64,000 bases of DNA from Hyphomonas beringensis (GCF_000682755.1 NZ_AWFF01000026.1:46105-110104); one strand, 5' to 3'; shown: positions 9,687 through 18,643, numbered from the stretch's first letter. Numbers and translations are program-made. The notes: generated by a model not told the origin, from the sequence alone.

Positions 9687-10936
9687 TTGGGAACAGTCCA
9701 GCCCTGGCGGAGGCGTTGGGGCGGTTCGAAGGGCTCTATCCTGAAACGATCCATCTCTCGCTCGACCGCGTCCTGAACGCGCTTGAGGCGATGGGGCGGC
9801 CTCAAGACAGATTGTCGCCTGTCATCCATGTTGCCGGGACAAATGGCAAAGGCTCTACCTGCGCCTTCATGCGTGCGATGATGGAGGCGGCAGGCCTCAA
9901 AGTACATGTCTTCAGCAGTCCGCATCTGGTGCGTTTCAATGAGCGTATCCGGCTGGCAGGAGAGATTGTTGATGATGAGCGCCTGATTGCCTGGCTTGAA
10001 CGGACGTATGAGGCAATCAAGGGCCTCGAAATCACCCATTTTGAAGCCACAACAGCGACCGCTTTGCTGGCCTTCTCTGAAGTTGCCGCTGATGTGCTGA
10101 TCCTCGAAGTCGGGCTTGGCGGCAGTTATGACGCGACCAATGTCATAGATGCGCCTGCGCTCAGCGTGATCACACCCGTAGATTTTGACCACAAGGCCTT
10201 TCTGGGGTCAGACCTGCGCAAGATTGCGCGGGAAAAGGCCGGGATTATCAAGGCAGGCTGTCCGGCGCTGACGGCGATCCAGCGCAAGGTATGCGACGAA
10301 GTCATCACGGCGCGGGCAGAAGAATTGGGCGCGCCACTTTATCGCATGAAGGCGCATTTTATTGACGCCATGCCCGCGGAATTGGGCCTTATCGGAGAGC
10401 ATCAGCGGGCGAATGCCGCGCTTGCAGGAATGGCTGTGCAGCTTTTCGGCAATTCGATCCGCATCAGTCAGGAAGAGATATTTGCGGGTGCGCGCAATGC
10501 GACCTGGCCTGCCCGGATGCAGATGCTGAACCCGGGACCGGTGACCTCACTGGCCGAGGGACGGGAGGTCTGGCTGGATGGCGGACATAATCCGCATGCG
10601 GCCCGTGCGATTGCCCGGCATTTGCAGAAACTGCCAGGTAAGACCGCTTTGGTCTCTGCCATGCTCGCGTCCAAGGATGCGACCGGCTTTTTCATGCCGT
10701 TTCGTCAGGTGCGCCCTCAAGTATTCACCCTGCCAAATGCGCCGGGGCATCAGGGTGCAGAACCACAGGATCTGGCCGAGGCAGCAACCACTGCGGGATT
10801 GGAGGCGACAGGCTGTGACAGTCTGGAAGAGGCGATGAAAGCCGCCATCGCCTCAGGCGCGGACCGTATTCTGATTTGCGGGTCGCTTTATTTGGCCGGT
10901 GAGGTACTGGCCCGCAATGGCGAGCCACCGGTCTAG
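9683..10936 (+). CDS. folC: Bifunctional folylpolyglutamate/dihydrofolate synthase FolC
   Basis: Adds glutamate to dihydropteroate or folates, giving the cellular folate pool. The 417-residue Mur-ligase fold shows the ATP loop HVAGTNGKGST, SSPHLVRFNERI, the HFEATTATALLAF block, LEVGLGGSYDATNV and the C-terminal LDGGHNPHA. It starts with TTG at 9683, overlapping the accD stop by four bases (TTGA) behind AAGGGAAGGG, so it is translationally coupled to accD. It ends four bases from the convergent coaBC. Confidence 0.95.
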   Translation: MIGNSPALAEALGRFEGLYPETIHLSLDRVLNALEAMGRPQDRLSPVIHVAGTNGKGSTCAFMRAMMEAAGLKVHVFSSPHLVRFNERIRLAGEIVDDERLIAWLERTYEAIKGLEITHFEATTATALLAFSEVAADVLILEVGLGGSYDATNVIDAPALSVITPVDFDHKAFLGSDLRKIAREKAGIIKAGCPALTAIQRKVCDEVITARAEELGAPLYRMKAHFIDAMPAELGLIGEHQRANAALAGMAVQLFGNSIRISQEEIFAGARNATWPARMQMLNPGPVTSLAEGREVWLDGGHNPHAARAIARHLQKLPGKTALVSAMLASKDATGFFMPFRQVRPQVFTLPNAPGHQGAEPQDLAEAATTAGLEATGCDSLEEAMKAAIASGADRILICGSLYLAGEVLARNGEPPV

Positions 10937-10939
10937 TCG

Positions 10940-12172
10940 TTACTCTGCGGCGAGTTTTGCGCCCGCGCCGCCATCGCCAAGGGTTACGGCGATACGAGTG
11001 GCCAGCTGGCGGGCGACATCTTCCTTGCCCATGCGCGGCCAGCGTTCAGACCTGTCCCGCATTATCAGGACGATCTCGTTCTCAGCGCCGCCCATGACAT
11101 CTCCGGACACATCATTGGCGACGATCCAGTCGCAATTCTTGCGGGCGAGTTTTGCTTCGGCATGCTCTTCGACATCATGCGTCTCAGCGGCAAACCCGAT
11201 CACCAGATCCGGGCGGTTCTTGCGCTTGTGGGCAATTGTTTTGAGAATGTCCGGATTCTCGATCAGCTCCATTGCGGGATGTTCGCTGCCTGCGCCCTTG
11301 ATCTTCAGTTTTTTCGTTGCTGCGCGCGCCGGACGCCAGTCTGCGACGGCGGCCACCGAAATGAAAACATCCGCCGGCAGAGCCTCTTCGCAGGCCTTCA
11401 GCATTTGCCGCGCGGTCTCGACGGGCACGAAGTCGGCGCCCGCTGGAGGCGTCAAGGCGACCGGGCCGGAGACAAGGGTAACGCTCGCGCCAAGCTTGAT
11501 CAGCGCGTCGGCGATAGCATAGCCCTGACGGCCGGAGGAATGATTTGAGAGGAAGCGGACGGGGTCCAGAGGCTCACGGGTCGGGCCCGCCGTAACGAGG
11601 GCGTGTACACCCTTCAAAGCGCCTGCATTGTTACCCTGCAGGGCACGCTCGATCTCAGACACGATGGCAGGAATCTCAGGCAGCCGGCCTGGGCCGAACT
11701 CGCCGCAGGCCATGGCGCCTTCATCTGGCTCCATCACGGTCACGCCGTCTGCCCGCAGGGTCTCGATGTTGCGCTGGGTGGCGGGATGTTGCCACATGCG
11801 GACATTCATCGCCGGCACGATCAGAACCGGTTTGTCCGTTGCCAGCAGGGTTGTCGAGGCGAGATCATTGGCGAGGCCTGCTGCTGCCTTGCCCATCAAA
11901 TCAGCTGTGGCCGGGCAGACGACCACAAGGTCAGCCGAGCGCGACAGCTCGATATGGCCCATCTCGGCTTCTTCATTCAGGTCAAAAAGTTCTGTGTAGA
12001 CCTTGTCACCCGACAAGGCGGAGACAGACAGCGGCGTCACGAATTCCTGGCCGGCCTTGGTCAGGATACACCGGCAGGCAATATCCCGCCGGCCCAGCTC
12101 GCGGATCAGCTCCAGGCTCTTATAGGCGGCAATTCCGCCAGATATGATCAGGAGGATACGTTTCTGTGTCAT
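10940..12172 (-). CDS. coaBC: Bifunctional phosphopantothenoylcysteine decarboxylase/phosphopantothenate-cysteine ligase CoaBC
   Basis: Joins cysteine to 4'-phosphopantothenate and decarboxylates the product on the way to coenzyme A. It has 410 residues. The N-terminal FMN-binding CoaC half has SGGIAAYKSLELIREL, the active-site HIELSRSADLVVVCPATADL (His73) and AMACGEFGPGR (Cys156). The CoaB half starts with VTAGPTREPLDPVRFLSNHSSGRQG and includes KKLKIK and the FAAETHD loop. ATG at 12172. The 128 bp to ubiB hold no gene and probably carry the promoter. Confidence 0.97.
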   Translation of the reverse strand: MTQKRILLIISGGIAAYKSLELIRELGRRDIACRCILTKAGQEFVTPLSVSALSGDKVYTELFDLNEEAEMGHIELSRSADLVVVCPATADLMGKAAAGLANDLASTTLLATDKPVLIVPAMNVRMWQHPATQRNIETLRADGVTVMEPDEGAMACGEFGPGRLPEIPAIVSEIERALQGNNAGALKGVHALVTAGPTREPLDPVRFLSNHSSGRQGYAIADALIKLGASVTLVSGPVALTPPAGADFVPVETARQMLKACEEALPADVFISVAAVADWRPARAATKKLKIKGAGSEHPAMELIENPDILKTIAHKRKNRPDLVIGFAAETHDVEEHAEAKLARKNCDWIVANDVSGDVMGGAENEIVLIMRDRSERWPRMGKEDVARQLATRIAVTLGDGGAGAKLAAE

Positions 12173-12300
12173 CTTCCGCGCTCTAGGTCTGAGCTTGTTT
12201 TATCGCAAATTTCTTGCCGTTACCCCATGAAAACCCTGTGATTGTCGGCACTGCGTTAAGGAATGCAAGGCTTACAGCAGGATTTGGGGCCTGATGGGGC

Positions 12301-13815
12301 TTATTTGAAGGCCCAGACGGCCAGGCCAGAAAGAATGGCAATCAGGCCGAACCAGCCCCACCAAGGTGCAAACCGGCGCGGCGGCGGGGGAGGCGGCGGC
12401 GGTGGCTCAAGCGACGCTTCGAACCGGTCCATCACTTCCGGCAGGCGTTTCAGGCGGTTTGTTACCTCCCGCAGATTGCCGGATATCAGCTTGGCCGCGC
12501 CTTCGGGGCCAAAGCTCTTGCGGATCCAGCCACCCACGACAGGCTCTGAAGCAGTCCAGATATTGTGGGACGGGTCAATCGCCCGCGCGACGCCTTCCAC
12601 CTGCACCATGGTTTTCTGAAGCAGAACGAGTTCCGGCCGCAGAGACATGCCAAATGTGTGCGTATAGTCGAACAGCTGCAGCAGGATGCGCCCCATGGAA
12701 ACGTCTTCGGCCGGTTTGCCGTGCACAGGTTCCCCAATGGAGCGCAAGGCCTGGGCGAAATCGCCAACAGACTGATGCGCAGGCACATAGCCCGCCTCGA
12801 AGTGTACTTCGGCGATGCGCCGATAGTCGCGCTTCAGGAAGCCCCACAGGATTTCTGCCAGGAAGCGGCGCTCTACCAGGCCAATACGGCCAATGATGCC
12901 GAAATCGACCAGTGCAATCTTGTTTTCAGGCGTGATGATGATGTTGCCTTCATGCATGTCCGCATGAAAGACGCCGTGCTCAATGGCGTGGGTCAGGAAG
13001 CCTTGCGTGATGTCATTGGCCAGCTTCTTGCGGTCAATGCCGGGCCGGTCCAGTGCAGCCGGATCTGTCAGCGGCGTTCCGTCGATCCAGTCTATGGTCA
13101 GCACGCGGCGTCCCGTCCGGTCCCAATCGACCTTTGGAACGATGAAATGGCCGGATTTCTGGCTGATCTCGCGCATTTCGTCCGCGCCGCCAGCCTCAAG
13201 GCGCAGGTCGGTCTCGCGCATCATGGCCGCGGCGATGGTTTCGGTGAAGGCAACAGGCTTCAGGCGCTGGCTCTCGGCGGAGATGCCTTCAATCGTGCGG
13301 GCAGCGCGCTTCATGGCCGACAATTCTGCACTGAGGCGTTTTTCGATGCCCGGGCGCAGGATTTTCACCGCGCGGTCGCCATCCGGCAGGCTCATGCGGT
13401 GGACCTGTGCAATGGAGGCGGCGGCGATCGGGTCCGACAATTGATTGAACAGCCGCTCAGCGTCTTCCGCGCCGAACTCCTCTACCAGTGAGGCGCGCGC
13501 GGCCTTCATGGAGAAGGGGGGGAGTTTGTCCTTCAGGCGGCCAAGATCCCCTGTCACCTCAGCGCCAAATACATCTGGCCGCGTCGCCAGGAACTGGCCG
13601 AGCTTGATGTAAGCGGGCCCGAGCCTTTCCAGGGCAATTGCCAGACGTTCGCCCGGCCGGCCTTTCGCGCCGCCGCCAAAGATGCGCAGCGTGCGTCCGG
13701 CTATGCGTGCCGGCAGCGGCAGGCGGCTCTGATAGGCGCCCGGCAGGATCACATCATGACGCGCGAGGGCAATGCCAGCCCGCATCAGGCGGCGATAGTC
13801 GGAAATCACGCCCAT
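12301..13815 (-). CDS. ubiB: UbiB-family atypical kinase/ATPase for ubiquinone synthesis
   Basis: Membrane-associated ADCK/COQ8-like protein needed for coenzyme Q synthesis, probably as an ATPase handling lipid intermediates. The product has 504 residues. The family KxGQ motif is present (AYIKLGQFLATRPD, residues 71-74), as are AAASIAQVHR, the catalytic HADMHEGNI and the metal-binding VDFGIIG. The C-terminus has a run of nine prolines followed by one transmembrane segment (WWGWFGLIAILSGLAVWAF) and a short cytoplasmic or periplasmic end. ubiE lies about 270 bp away beyond a small divergent membrane-peptide gene. Confidence 0.95.
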   Translation of the reverse strand: MGVISDYRRLMRAGIALARHDVILPGAYQSRLPLPARIAGRTLRIFGGGAKGRPGERLAIALERLGPAYIKLGQFLATRPDVFGAEVTGDLGRLKDKLPPFSMKAARASLVEEFGAEDAERLFNQLSDPIAAASIAQVHRMSLPDGDRAVKILRPGIEKRLSAELSAMKRAARTIEGISAESQRLKPVAFTETIAAAMMRETDLRLEAGGADEMREISQKSGHFIVPKVDWDRTGRRVLTIDWIDGTPLTDPAALDRPGIDRKKLANDITQGFLTHAIEHGVFHADMHEGNIIITPENKIALVDFGIIGRIGLVERRFLAEILWGFLKRDYRRIAEVHFEAGYVPAHQSVGDFAQALRSIGEPVHGKPAEDVSMGRILLQLFDYTHTFGMSLRPELVLLQKTMVQVEGVARAIDPSHNIWTASEPVVGGWIRKSFGPEGAAKLISGNLREVTNRLKRLPEVMDRFEASLEPPPPPPPPPRRFAPWWGWFGLIAILSGLAVWAFK

Positions 13816-13896
13816 ATCTGCCCCTTTTCGTGGCTGGGAACCCGAAACCGGTTAAGGCGTTTCCACACTGATGAAATATAACAAAAGGAGGCTGTC

Positions 13897-14070
13897 ATGG
13901 CCGATGTAAAATCGTCTGGAAACAATGGGTTGATGTATTTTCTGGCAGGAGGCTTACTGGTCGGCCTGATCGCCTTTGGAGCGTATTACTATGCCGAACA
14001 CTCATCGGCAAACCGGGCTGATGTGACGATCTCTGTAAGCGAGAACGGCATCGCCATTGATGGCAATTAG
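13897..14070 (+). CDS. Small single-span membrane protein between ubiB and ubiE
   Basis: A 57-residue frame with an excellent ribosome site (AAAAGGAGG, 13884-13892) ahead of ATG 13897. It has a polar N-terminus, one transmembrane segment (LMYFLAGGLLVGLIAFGAYYYA) and a short exported tail with a beta-like DVTISVSENGIAIDG. It is divergent from ubiB and convergent with ubiE, which ends 12 bp later. I do not recognise the family. The strong RBS, clean hydrophobic pattern and balanced codons support it as a real gene. Confidence 0.75.
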   Translation: MADVKSSGNNGLMYFLAGGLLVGLIAFGAYYYAEHSSANRADVTISVSENGIAIDGN

Positions 14071-14082
14071 GTCTCTCAGGCA

Positions 14083-14874
14083 TCAGACCGCCCAGCCAAA
14101 ATGCAGGGCGGCGATGCCTCCGGAATAATTGGTGACGGAAACGCGGGAGAATCCCGCGTTTTCGATTTCCTGACGGAAGGTTTCCTGATCCGGGAATTGC
14201 CGGATGGATTCGACCAGATACTGATAGCTCTCCTGATCCCCGGCAACGAGGCTGCCGAGGCGCGGAATCACGTTGAAACTGTAGGTATCATAGGCTTGCT
14301 GAAGGGCTGGGGCCGTCATGTGGCTGAATTCCAGAACGCCCAGGCGGCCACCCGGCTTCAGCACTCTGCGGAACTCTTTCAGCCCCGCGACCCGATCTGC
14401 AAAATTGCGAATGCCGAAAGACACAGTCACGGCGTCAAAGGTGCGGTCCGGATAGGGCAATTTCTGGCCATCCGCGCAGACCCAGTCCAGGCGCCCTGAC
14501 CATTTATCATTGTCGCTACGGGCCTTGCCTGCTTCCAGCATCGCATCATTGATGTCGCAGACAATCGCCGTTGCTGGTGTATCAATGCCCCGCCGCTTGC
14601 CGGCTTTGTCGGCCAGCTCCAAAAAGGCGCGGGCCAGTTCACCGGTCCCGCCAGCCACATCAAGATGCTTCTCGCCAGGCTGAGGGTTTATCTGGTTCAT
14701 GGCATCATGCTTCCACAGGCGGTGCACACCTGCGGACATCAGATCATTCATCAAATCATAGCGCGATGCGACCGACCGGAAGACGCCCTTTACGCGGGCG
14801 ACCTTTTCGGATTCCGTCACTTCCTGAAAGCCGAATGAGACTTTGCGCTCTGTAGTATTGCTGCCGTTGGACAT
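14083..14874 (-). CDS. ubiE: Demethylmenaquinone/2-polyprenyl-6-methoxybenzoquinol methyltransferase UbiE
   Basis: SAM-dependent C-methylation in ubiquinone (and, where made, menaquinone) synthesis. About 263 residues: TTERKVSFGFQEVTESEKVARVKGVFRSVASRYDLMNDLMSAGVHRLWK is the family N-terminus, followed by the SAM loop LDVAGGTGELA, VCADGQKLPYPD and FSHMTAPALQQAYDTYSFNVIPRLG. The start is uncertain. ATG 14874 gives the conserved N-terminus but has no good ribosome site; ATG 14886 is preceded by CAGGTAACT at workable spacing and would add four residues. The divergent mutM starts at 14923. Confidence 0.95.
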   Translation of the reverse strand: MSNGSNTTERKVSFGFQEVTESEKVARVKGVFRSVASRYDLMNDLMSAGVHRLWKHDAMNQINPQPGEKHLDVAGGTGELARAFLELADKAGKRRGIDTPATAIVCDINDAMLEAGKARSDNDKWSGRLDWVCADGQKLPYPDRTFDAVTVSFGIRNFADRVAGLKEFRRVLKPGGRLGVLEFSHMTAPALQQAYDTYSFNVIPRLGSLVAGDQESYQYLVESIRQFPDQETFRQEIENAGFSRVSVTNYSGGIAALHFGWAV

Positions 14875-14922
14875 GCACGCCACCATAGTTACCTGATCAG
14901 CCATAGACTATATGCGATAACG

Positions 14923-15768
14923 ATGCCTGAATTACCCGAAGTAGAGACAGTTCGCCGCGGACTGGCCCCCGTCATGGAAGGGCAGCGTATTGAACGCCTT
15001 GTCCAGAATCGCGCCGATCTGCGATTTCCCTTTCCGGATCGCTTCGCTGAGCGGCTGACAGGGGTTTGCATAGACCATATGGGCCGCCGCGCCAAATTCC
15101 TGACGCTGACCCTCTCCACAGGGGAAATGCTGGTGATGCATCTTGGTATGACGGGGCGCTTTACGGTGGGCGGCAGTCAGCTGGGGGAGTTCCATCATGA
15201 GACGGGCACGGATGCCCGGCATGATCATGTCGTGTTTCATCTCAGTAACGGTGCAACGGTTACCTACAATGATCCGCGTCGCTTTGGCTTCATGGAGCTT
15301 TGGCCGACAGAGACGTTCCAGACCTATCCAAGATTAATGCGCATGGGGCCGGAGCCACTATCGAATGGGTTTTCGGCCGCATATCTGGATGAGGCCCTGC
15401 AGGGACGCAAGACGCCGATCAAGGCAGCCCTGCTCGACCAGTCGATCATTGCAGGGCTTGGCAACATCTATGTCTGTGAAGCGCTGTGGCGTTCCGGCAT
15501 ATCGCCCAAGCGGATGGCGTCGAGTGTGCCCGGCCAACGCGCGGCGCGGCTGGCCCCTGCGATCAATGGTGTGATTGCCGAAGCGATTGATGCGGGTGGC
15601 TCTTCCATATCGGATTTTGCCAGCACGAGTGGTGAACTCGGCTATTTCCAGCATTCTTTTGCCGTCTATGACCGGGAAGGGCAGGCGTGTCGGAAGTGCG
15701 GCGGGCCCATTAAGCGTCTTGTCCAGTCCGGCCGCTCCAGTTTTTACTGTAGTACCTGCCAGCGCTAG
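14923..15768 (+). CDS. mutM: Formamidopyrimidine-DNA glycosylase MutM (Fpg)
   Basis: Removes 8-oxoguanine and formamidopyrimidines and cuts the resulting abasic site. 281 residues starting MPELPEVETVRRGL, with the catalytic Pro2 and Glu3. HLGMTGRF, NDPRRFGFMEL, LDQSIIAGLGNIYVCEALWRSGI and the C-terminal zinc finger (CRKCGG...CSTCQR) are all present. Its last four bases overlap the convergent XRE gene. Confidence 0.98.
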   Translation: MPELPEVETVRRGLAPVMEGQRIERLVQNRADLRFPFPDRFAERLTGVCIDHMGRRAKFLTLTLSTGEMLVMHLGMTGRFTVGGSQLGEFHHETGTDARHDHVVFHLSNGATVTYNDPRRFGFMELWPTETFQTYPRLMRMGPEPLSNGFSAAYLDEALQGRKTPIKAALLDQSIIAGLGNIYVCEALWRSGISPKRMASSVPGQRAARLAPAINGVIAEAIDAGGSSISDFASTSGELGYFQHSFAVYDREGQACRKCGGPIKRLVQSGRSSFYCSTCQR

Positions 15769-16187
15769 GCCTGCGCATCTCTTTCCGGGCGAGGTTTCAT
15801 GGCGTTCAGCAGGTGAACGGCTGCCTGCAAGTCTTCCGGGTCGGCCATGTCCGCGATCAGCTTGCGCGCCTTGTGCTGAAGCTCCTTCACCTTGGCGCGC
15901 AATTCCGCATCGGCAGTCTCTTCGGCTCTCAAATCGATTGGCTCATAGAAGAAGTCGATGGATTTGTGCAGGACGATGGCAATTTCACGCAAGCGTCCGG
16001 CCGTAAGGCGGCTATGCCCCGCTTCATATTTCTGGATCTGCTGGAATGTGAGGCCGAGTTGGCTTGCGAGGCCTTCCTGGGTCAGGCCTCTCTGTTTACG
16101 CGCTGTGCGCACCTGGCGCCCGGTATAAAGATCCGCGCTGCCGGGCTTGCGCGCCTCGCTGCTCGAAGACTCATTTCTTTTTGCCAT
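15765..16187 (-). CDS. XRE-family helix-turn-helix regulator
   Basis: 140 residues. The Cro/C1-type HTH lies at about residues 20-78: TGRQVRTARKQRGLTQEGLASQLGLTFQQIQKYEAGHSRLTAGRLREIAIVLHKSIDFFYE. A helical tail (ADAELRAKVKELQHKARKLIADM), probably for dimerisation, follows. Similar short HTH proteins are common in alphaproteobacteria, often without a known ligand. A palindromic element about 120 bp upstream (16305-16319) matches one in front of ccr, so this protein may be a link between them (inference). Its 3' end overlaps mutM by four bases. Confidence 0.9.
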   Translation of the reverse strand: MAKRNESSSSEARKPGSADLYTGRQVRTARKQRGLTQEGLASQLGLTFQQIQKYEAGHSRLTAGRLREIAIVLHKSIDFFYEPIDLRAEETADAELRAKVKELQHKARKLIADMADPEDLQAAVHLLNAMKPRPERDAQA

Positions 16188-16304
16188 GGCGTGTCCACGG
16201 GCTGAGACTATAGGCAGGCTGTGCAGTCGGGCCCAGCCCTCTACCCTTGCGTGCTTTATAGGCTCAAGCTTGGGCCGAGCGCAACTATTGGTGGTATTTC
16301 GACG

Positions 16305-16319
16305 TGCAAGCTTACAACC
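16305..16319. promoter_or_regulatory. Shared palindromic element upstream of the XRE regulator
   Basis: TGCAAGCTTACAACC occurs here and again, identically, at 36573-36587 between dat and ccr. Its core TTGCAAGCTTACAA-type sequence is an imperfect inverted repeat (TTGnAAG-CTTnCAA). A GCGCAAC word also precedes both copies. A second inverted repeat, GCTCAAGCTTGGGC, lies at 16262-16275. Candidate operator; no protein can be assigned. Confidence 0.4.
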
Positions 16320-16367
16320 CGCGCCAGCTAATGAGGTGCGTCTGCGCTGAATGACAGAAGAGGTTTG

Positions 16368-16739
16368 TTACTTCTTGGGGTCCAGACGGATGATATCATC
16401 CTGGTCTTGCGACTCTGACGTCGAGGCTGAGTCATTCAGGTTCAGCTGCAATTGGGGAGCATCCTGAAAGTTACCGCCGCCAAAACCAGACCGGCCCACC
16501 ATGAGGTCGCTGTCATCACTTTGGCCAATCCGCAGATTGAGCGTGCCAGCGCCTGCCTGATCAGAAGCTGACGTGCTTGGCAGGTTCAAATTCAGCGTAC
16601 CAGTATATTCATCCTGCACGGCCTCTGTCTGGGCAGTCGCCGTAGTGGAGGCAGTGTTTTGAGGATTCGGCTCTGAACAGGCAACCCCTGCAACAGTCAG
16701 GGACATCAGGGCCAGCGCAGTCGTCAGTTTCATATTCAT
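16368..16739 (-). CDS. Small exported Ser/Thr/Asn-rich protein, possible lipoprotein
   Basis: 123 residues. The N-terminal signal (MKLTTALALMSLTVAGVAC) ends in a cysteine, but GVAC is a poor lipobox, so either lipidation or ordinary cleavage is possible. The mature part is low complexity: Ser/Thr/Ala/Gln-rich, with three similar short motifs (GTLNLNLPS, GTLNLRIGQ, PQLQLNLND) that look like repeated beta strands. There is an acidic DDIIRLDPKK end. No family recognised. ATG at 16739 or 16733. gshB lies upstream on the same strand, 21 bp away. Confidence 0.7.
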   Translation of the reverse strand: MNMKLTTALALMSLTVAGVACSEPNPQNTASTTATAQTEAVQDEYTGTLNLNLPSTSASDQAGAGTLNLRIGQSDDSDLMVGRSGFGGGNFQDAPQLQLNLNDSASTSESQDQDDIIRLDPKK

Positions 16740-16760
16740 CCCCTGATCTTGCAGCGTGCT

Positions 16761-17711
16761 TTAACGGCTCGCAAGTTTCTCTTGCACACCGTCCCAGAAA
16801 ATTTCCGTGATATCAATGCCGCTTAATTTTTTGATGGCCTGTACACCTGTGGGGGATGTGACGTTGATCTCCGTCAGACGACCGCCAATCACGTCGATGC
16901 CGGTCAGCATCAGGCCACGCCGGCGCAATTCCGGGCCAATGGTTTCGCAGATTTTCTTGTCAGCCTCGCTGAGCTCTGTCGCTTCAGCTGTGCCACCGAC
17001 CACCATGTTGGAGCGGATCTGTCCATCTTTCGGGCGGCGGTTCAGCGCGCCAGCAGCCACTCCGTCAATGAGGATGATTCGTTTATCGCCTTCGCTTACG
17101 GCAGGCAGGAAGGCCTGAACCATGACAGGTTCGCGGGAGCGGGTGAGGAAGATCTCTGTCAGCGAGTCGAAATTGGAATCATCTTCTTTCAGGCGGAAGA
17201 CGCCCGCGCCACCATGTCCGTAAAGCGGCTTGATGATGATGTCCTTGTGCTTTGCACGGAAGGCCTCAATAGCTGCCATGTCTCGCGAGACCAAAGTAGG
17301 GGGCATCAGCTCTGGAAACATGAGCGGAAAGATCTTCTCAGGGCTGGAGCGCACACCAGCAGGGTCATTCAGCACCAGCGTCTCACCGGAAATTTCCTCT
17401 AGCAGGTGACACGCGGTGATGTAGCTCATGTCGAAAGGCGGATCCTGACGCATCAGAATGACATCGACATCCTTTGCCAGATCCAGTGTGACGGCCTCTT
17501 CGAAGAGGCCTGGCGTATCCTTGACGCGCTGAACCTTGGCCGGGCGGAGGCGGGCCGTAACCTTGCCTGCCTCATAGCTCATGTCCTGCGGGCCATAGAC
17601 GAACAATTCCATGCCTCGTGCCTGAGCTGTCTCAGCCAGGGCGAAACTGGTATCGCCGTCAATGTTCACAGATTCCAGCGGATCCATCTGGATCGCGACG
17701 CGAAGACTCAT
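16761..17711 (-). CDS. gshB: Glutathione synthetase GshB
   Basis: Joins gamma-glutamylcysteine and glycine with ATP. 316 residues, the same length as the E. coli enzyme. It has VAIQMDPLESVNIDGDTSF, MRQDPPFDMSYITA, the ATP-grasp segment IIKPLYGHGGAGVF, FLPAVSEGDKRIILIDG, GALNRRP and the C-terminal TGIDVIGGRLTEINVTSPTG. It lies 48 bp downstream of the BON lipoprotein on the same strand and may be cotranscribed with it. Confidence 0.97.
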   Translation of the reverse strand: MSLRVAIQMDPLESVNIDGDTSFALAETAQARGMELFVYGPQDMSYEAGKVTARLRPAKVQRVKDTPGLFEEAVTLDLAKDVDVILMRQDPPFDMSYITACHLLEEISGETLVLNDPAGVRSSPEKIFPLMFPELMPPTLVSRDMAAIEAFRAKHKDIIIKPLYGHGGAGVFRLKEDDSNFDSLTEIFLTRSREPVMVQAFLPAVSEGDKRIILIDGVAAGALNRRPKDGQIRSNMVVGGTAEATELSEADKKICETIGPELRRRGLMLTGIDVIGGRLTEINVTSPTGVQAIKKLSGIDITEIFWDGVQEKLASR

Positions 17712-17759
17712 GCCATGCGCTCCTGTTGCGGGATCGCTGCGCTGCTGGCCCCGATCCTC

Positions 17760-18443
17760 TTAATAACTTGCGCCGATGAGTTCAGCATCGGCCCCAGTGT
17801 CATATGAGGCATCAGGTGTGGTTTGGGTAGAGGGGGACATCTGTGTTGTTGGTGCAGCACGTCGCACATTGTCTCCGCGAATGCGCACATAGGAGACGAC
17901 CTGCTTGACGCCGCCGACGACGCTGGCCTCTTCTGCGGCACGTTTCAGCTCTTCTGCAGAGCGTGCGATCCCCATCAGATAGACGACGCCATCATAGGTC
18001 TCGACATTGAAGTTCAGGCTTTTGACGGTGCTGGATCCGATCAGGCGGGCACGTACCCGTCCCGTGATGATCTCATCGGAGACATTGGCCAGAAAACCGC
18101 CTGGTGGCTCGATGCGGATCTCGTTGGCGACATCCTGTGTGCGAGTGGACGTCCATGCGATGCCTTCGGCCTTTACGCGCTCTTCGGGCGTATTCACGCG
18201 GCCTGACAGCAATACGAGGCCGCCAGTGACCTCAACGTCCACCTCGCCAAAGCTGTTGGCGCTTTCAGACAGCAGCTTGCTCTTGATCTCGTTGGAGGCC
18301 GTGGCGTCGTCAACGGCTTCGCCCATGGTCTTTTCCTGAGCGGCGGTTAGCCCGACTGCACCAGCCGTTCCAATGGCGGCGACAGCGCATCCCGTCAGGG
18401 GCAGGGACAGAAGAAGGGCGGCAATCGCGAGACGCTTTTGCAT
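17760..18443 (-). CDS. BON-domain lipoprotein (OsmY/DolP-like)
   Basis: 227 residues. The signal peptide ends in a good lipobox (LPLTGC), so this is an envelope lipoprotein. Two BON domains follow: about residues 45-112 (ASNEIKSKLL...VDVEVTGGLVLLSGRVNTPEERVKAEGIAW) and about 118-190 (ISDEIITGRVRARL...VETYDGVVYLMGIARSAEE). A disordered Thr/Ser-rich tail ends the protein. BON proteins of this shape bind anionic phospholipid and support outer-membrane integrity in E. coli DolP. ATG 18443 is taken because GGAG lies nine bases upstream. Confidence 0.9.
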   Translation of the reverse strand: MQKRLAIAALLLSLPLTGCAVAAIGTAGAVGLTAAQEKTMGEAVDDATASNEIKSKLLSESANSFGEVDVEVTGGLVLLSGRVNTPEERVKAEGIAWTSTRTQDVANEIRIEPPGGFLANVSDEIITGRVRARLIGSSTVKSLNFNVETYDGVVYLMGIARSAEELKRAAEEASVVGGVKQVVSYVRIRGDNVRRAAPTTQMSPSTQTTPDASYDTGADAELIGASY

Positions 18444-18643
18444 GAAACTATACTCCATCAGCGTGATTTGATCTGCCTGTGTGCCAGCAGGATACGGCGA
18501 AATTCTGGCAAACAGGGCGTTCTTGGCAGGCCAGCCAAGCTTTTAAACATGCGCAACTTGCGGGTTTGCCCGCAATTGGCTGGTTGTTTGGGGCTTCGGA
18601 TTCCATTATCTTGTCTTGGCAAGCCATAGAAGGAATTGAAACC

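Noticed and set aside
18479..18643. N-terminal extension of rsfS to the GTG at 18479
   Set aside because: It would add 55 residues of unrelated sequence running through the promoter region shared with the BON lipoprotein, and has no ribosome site.
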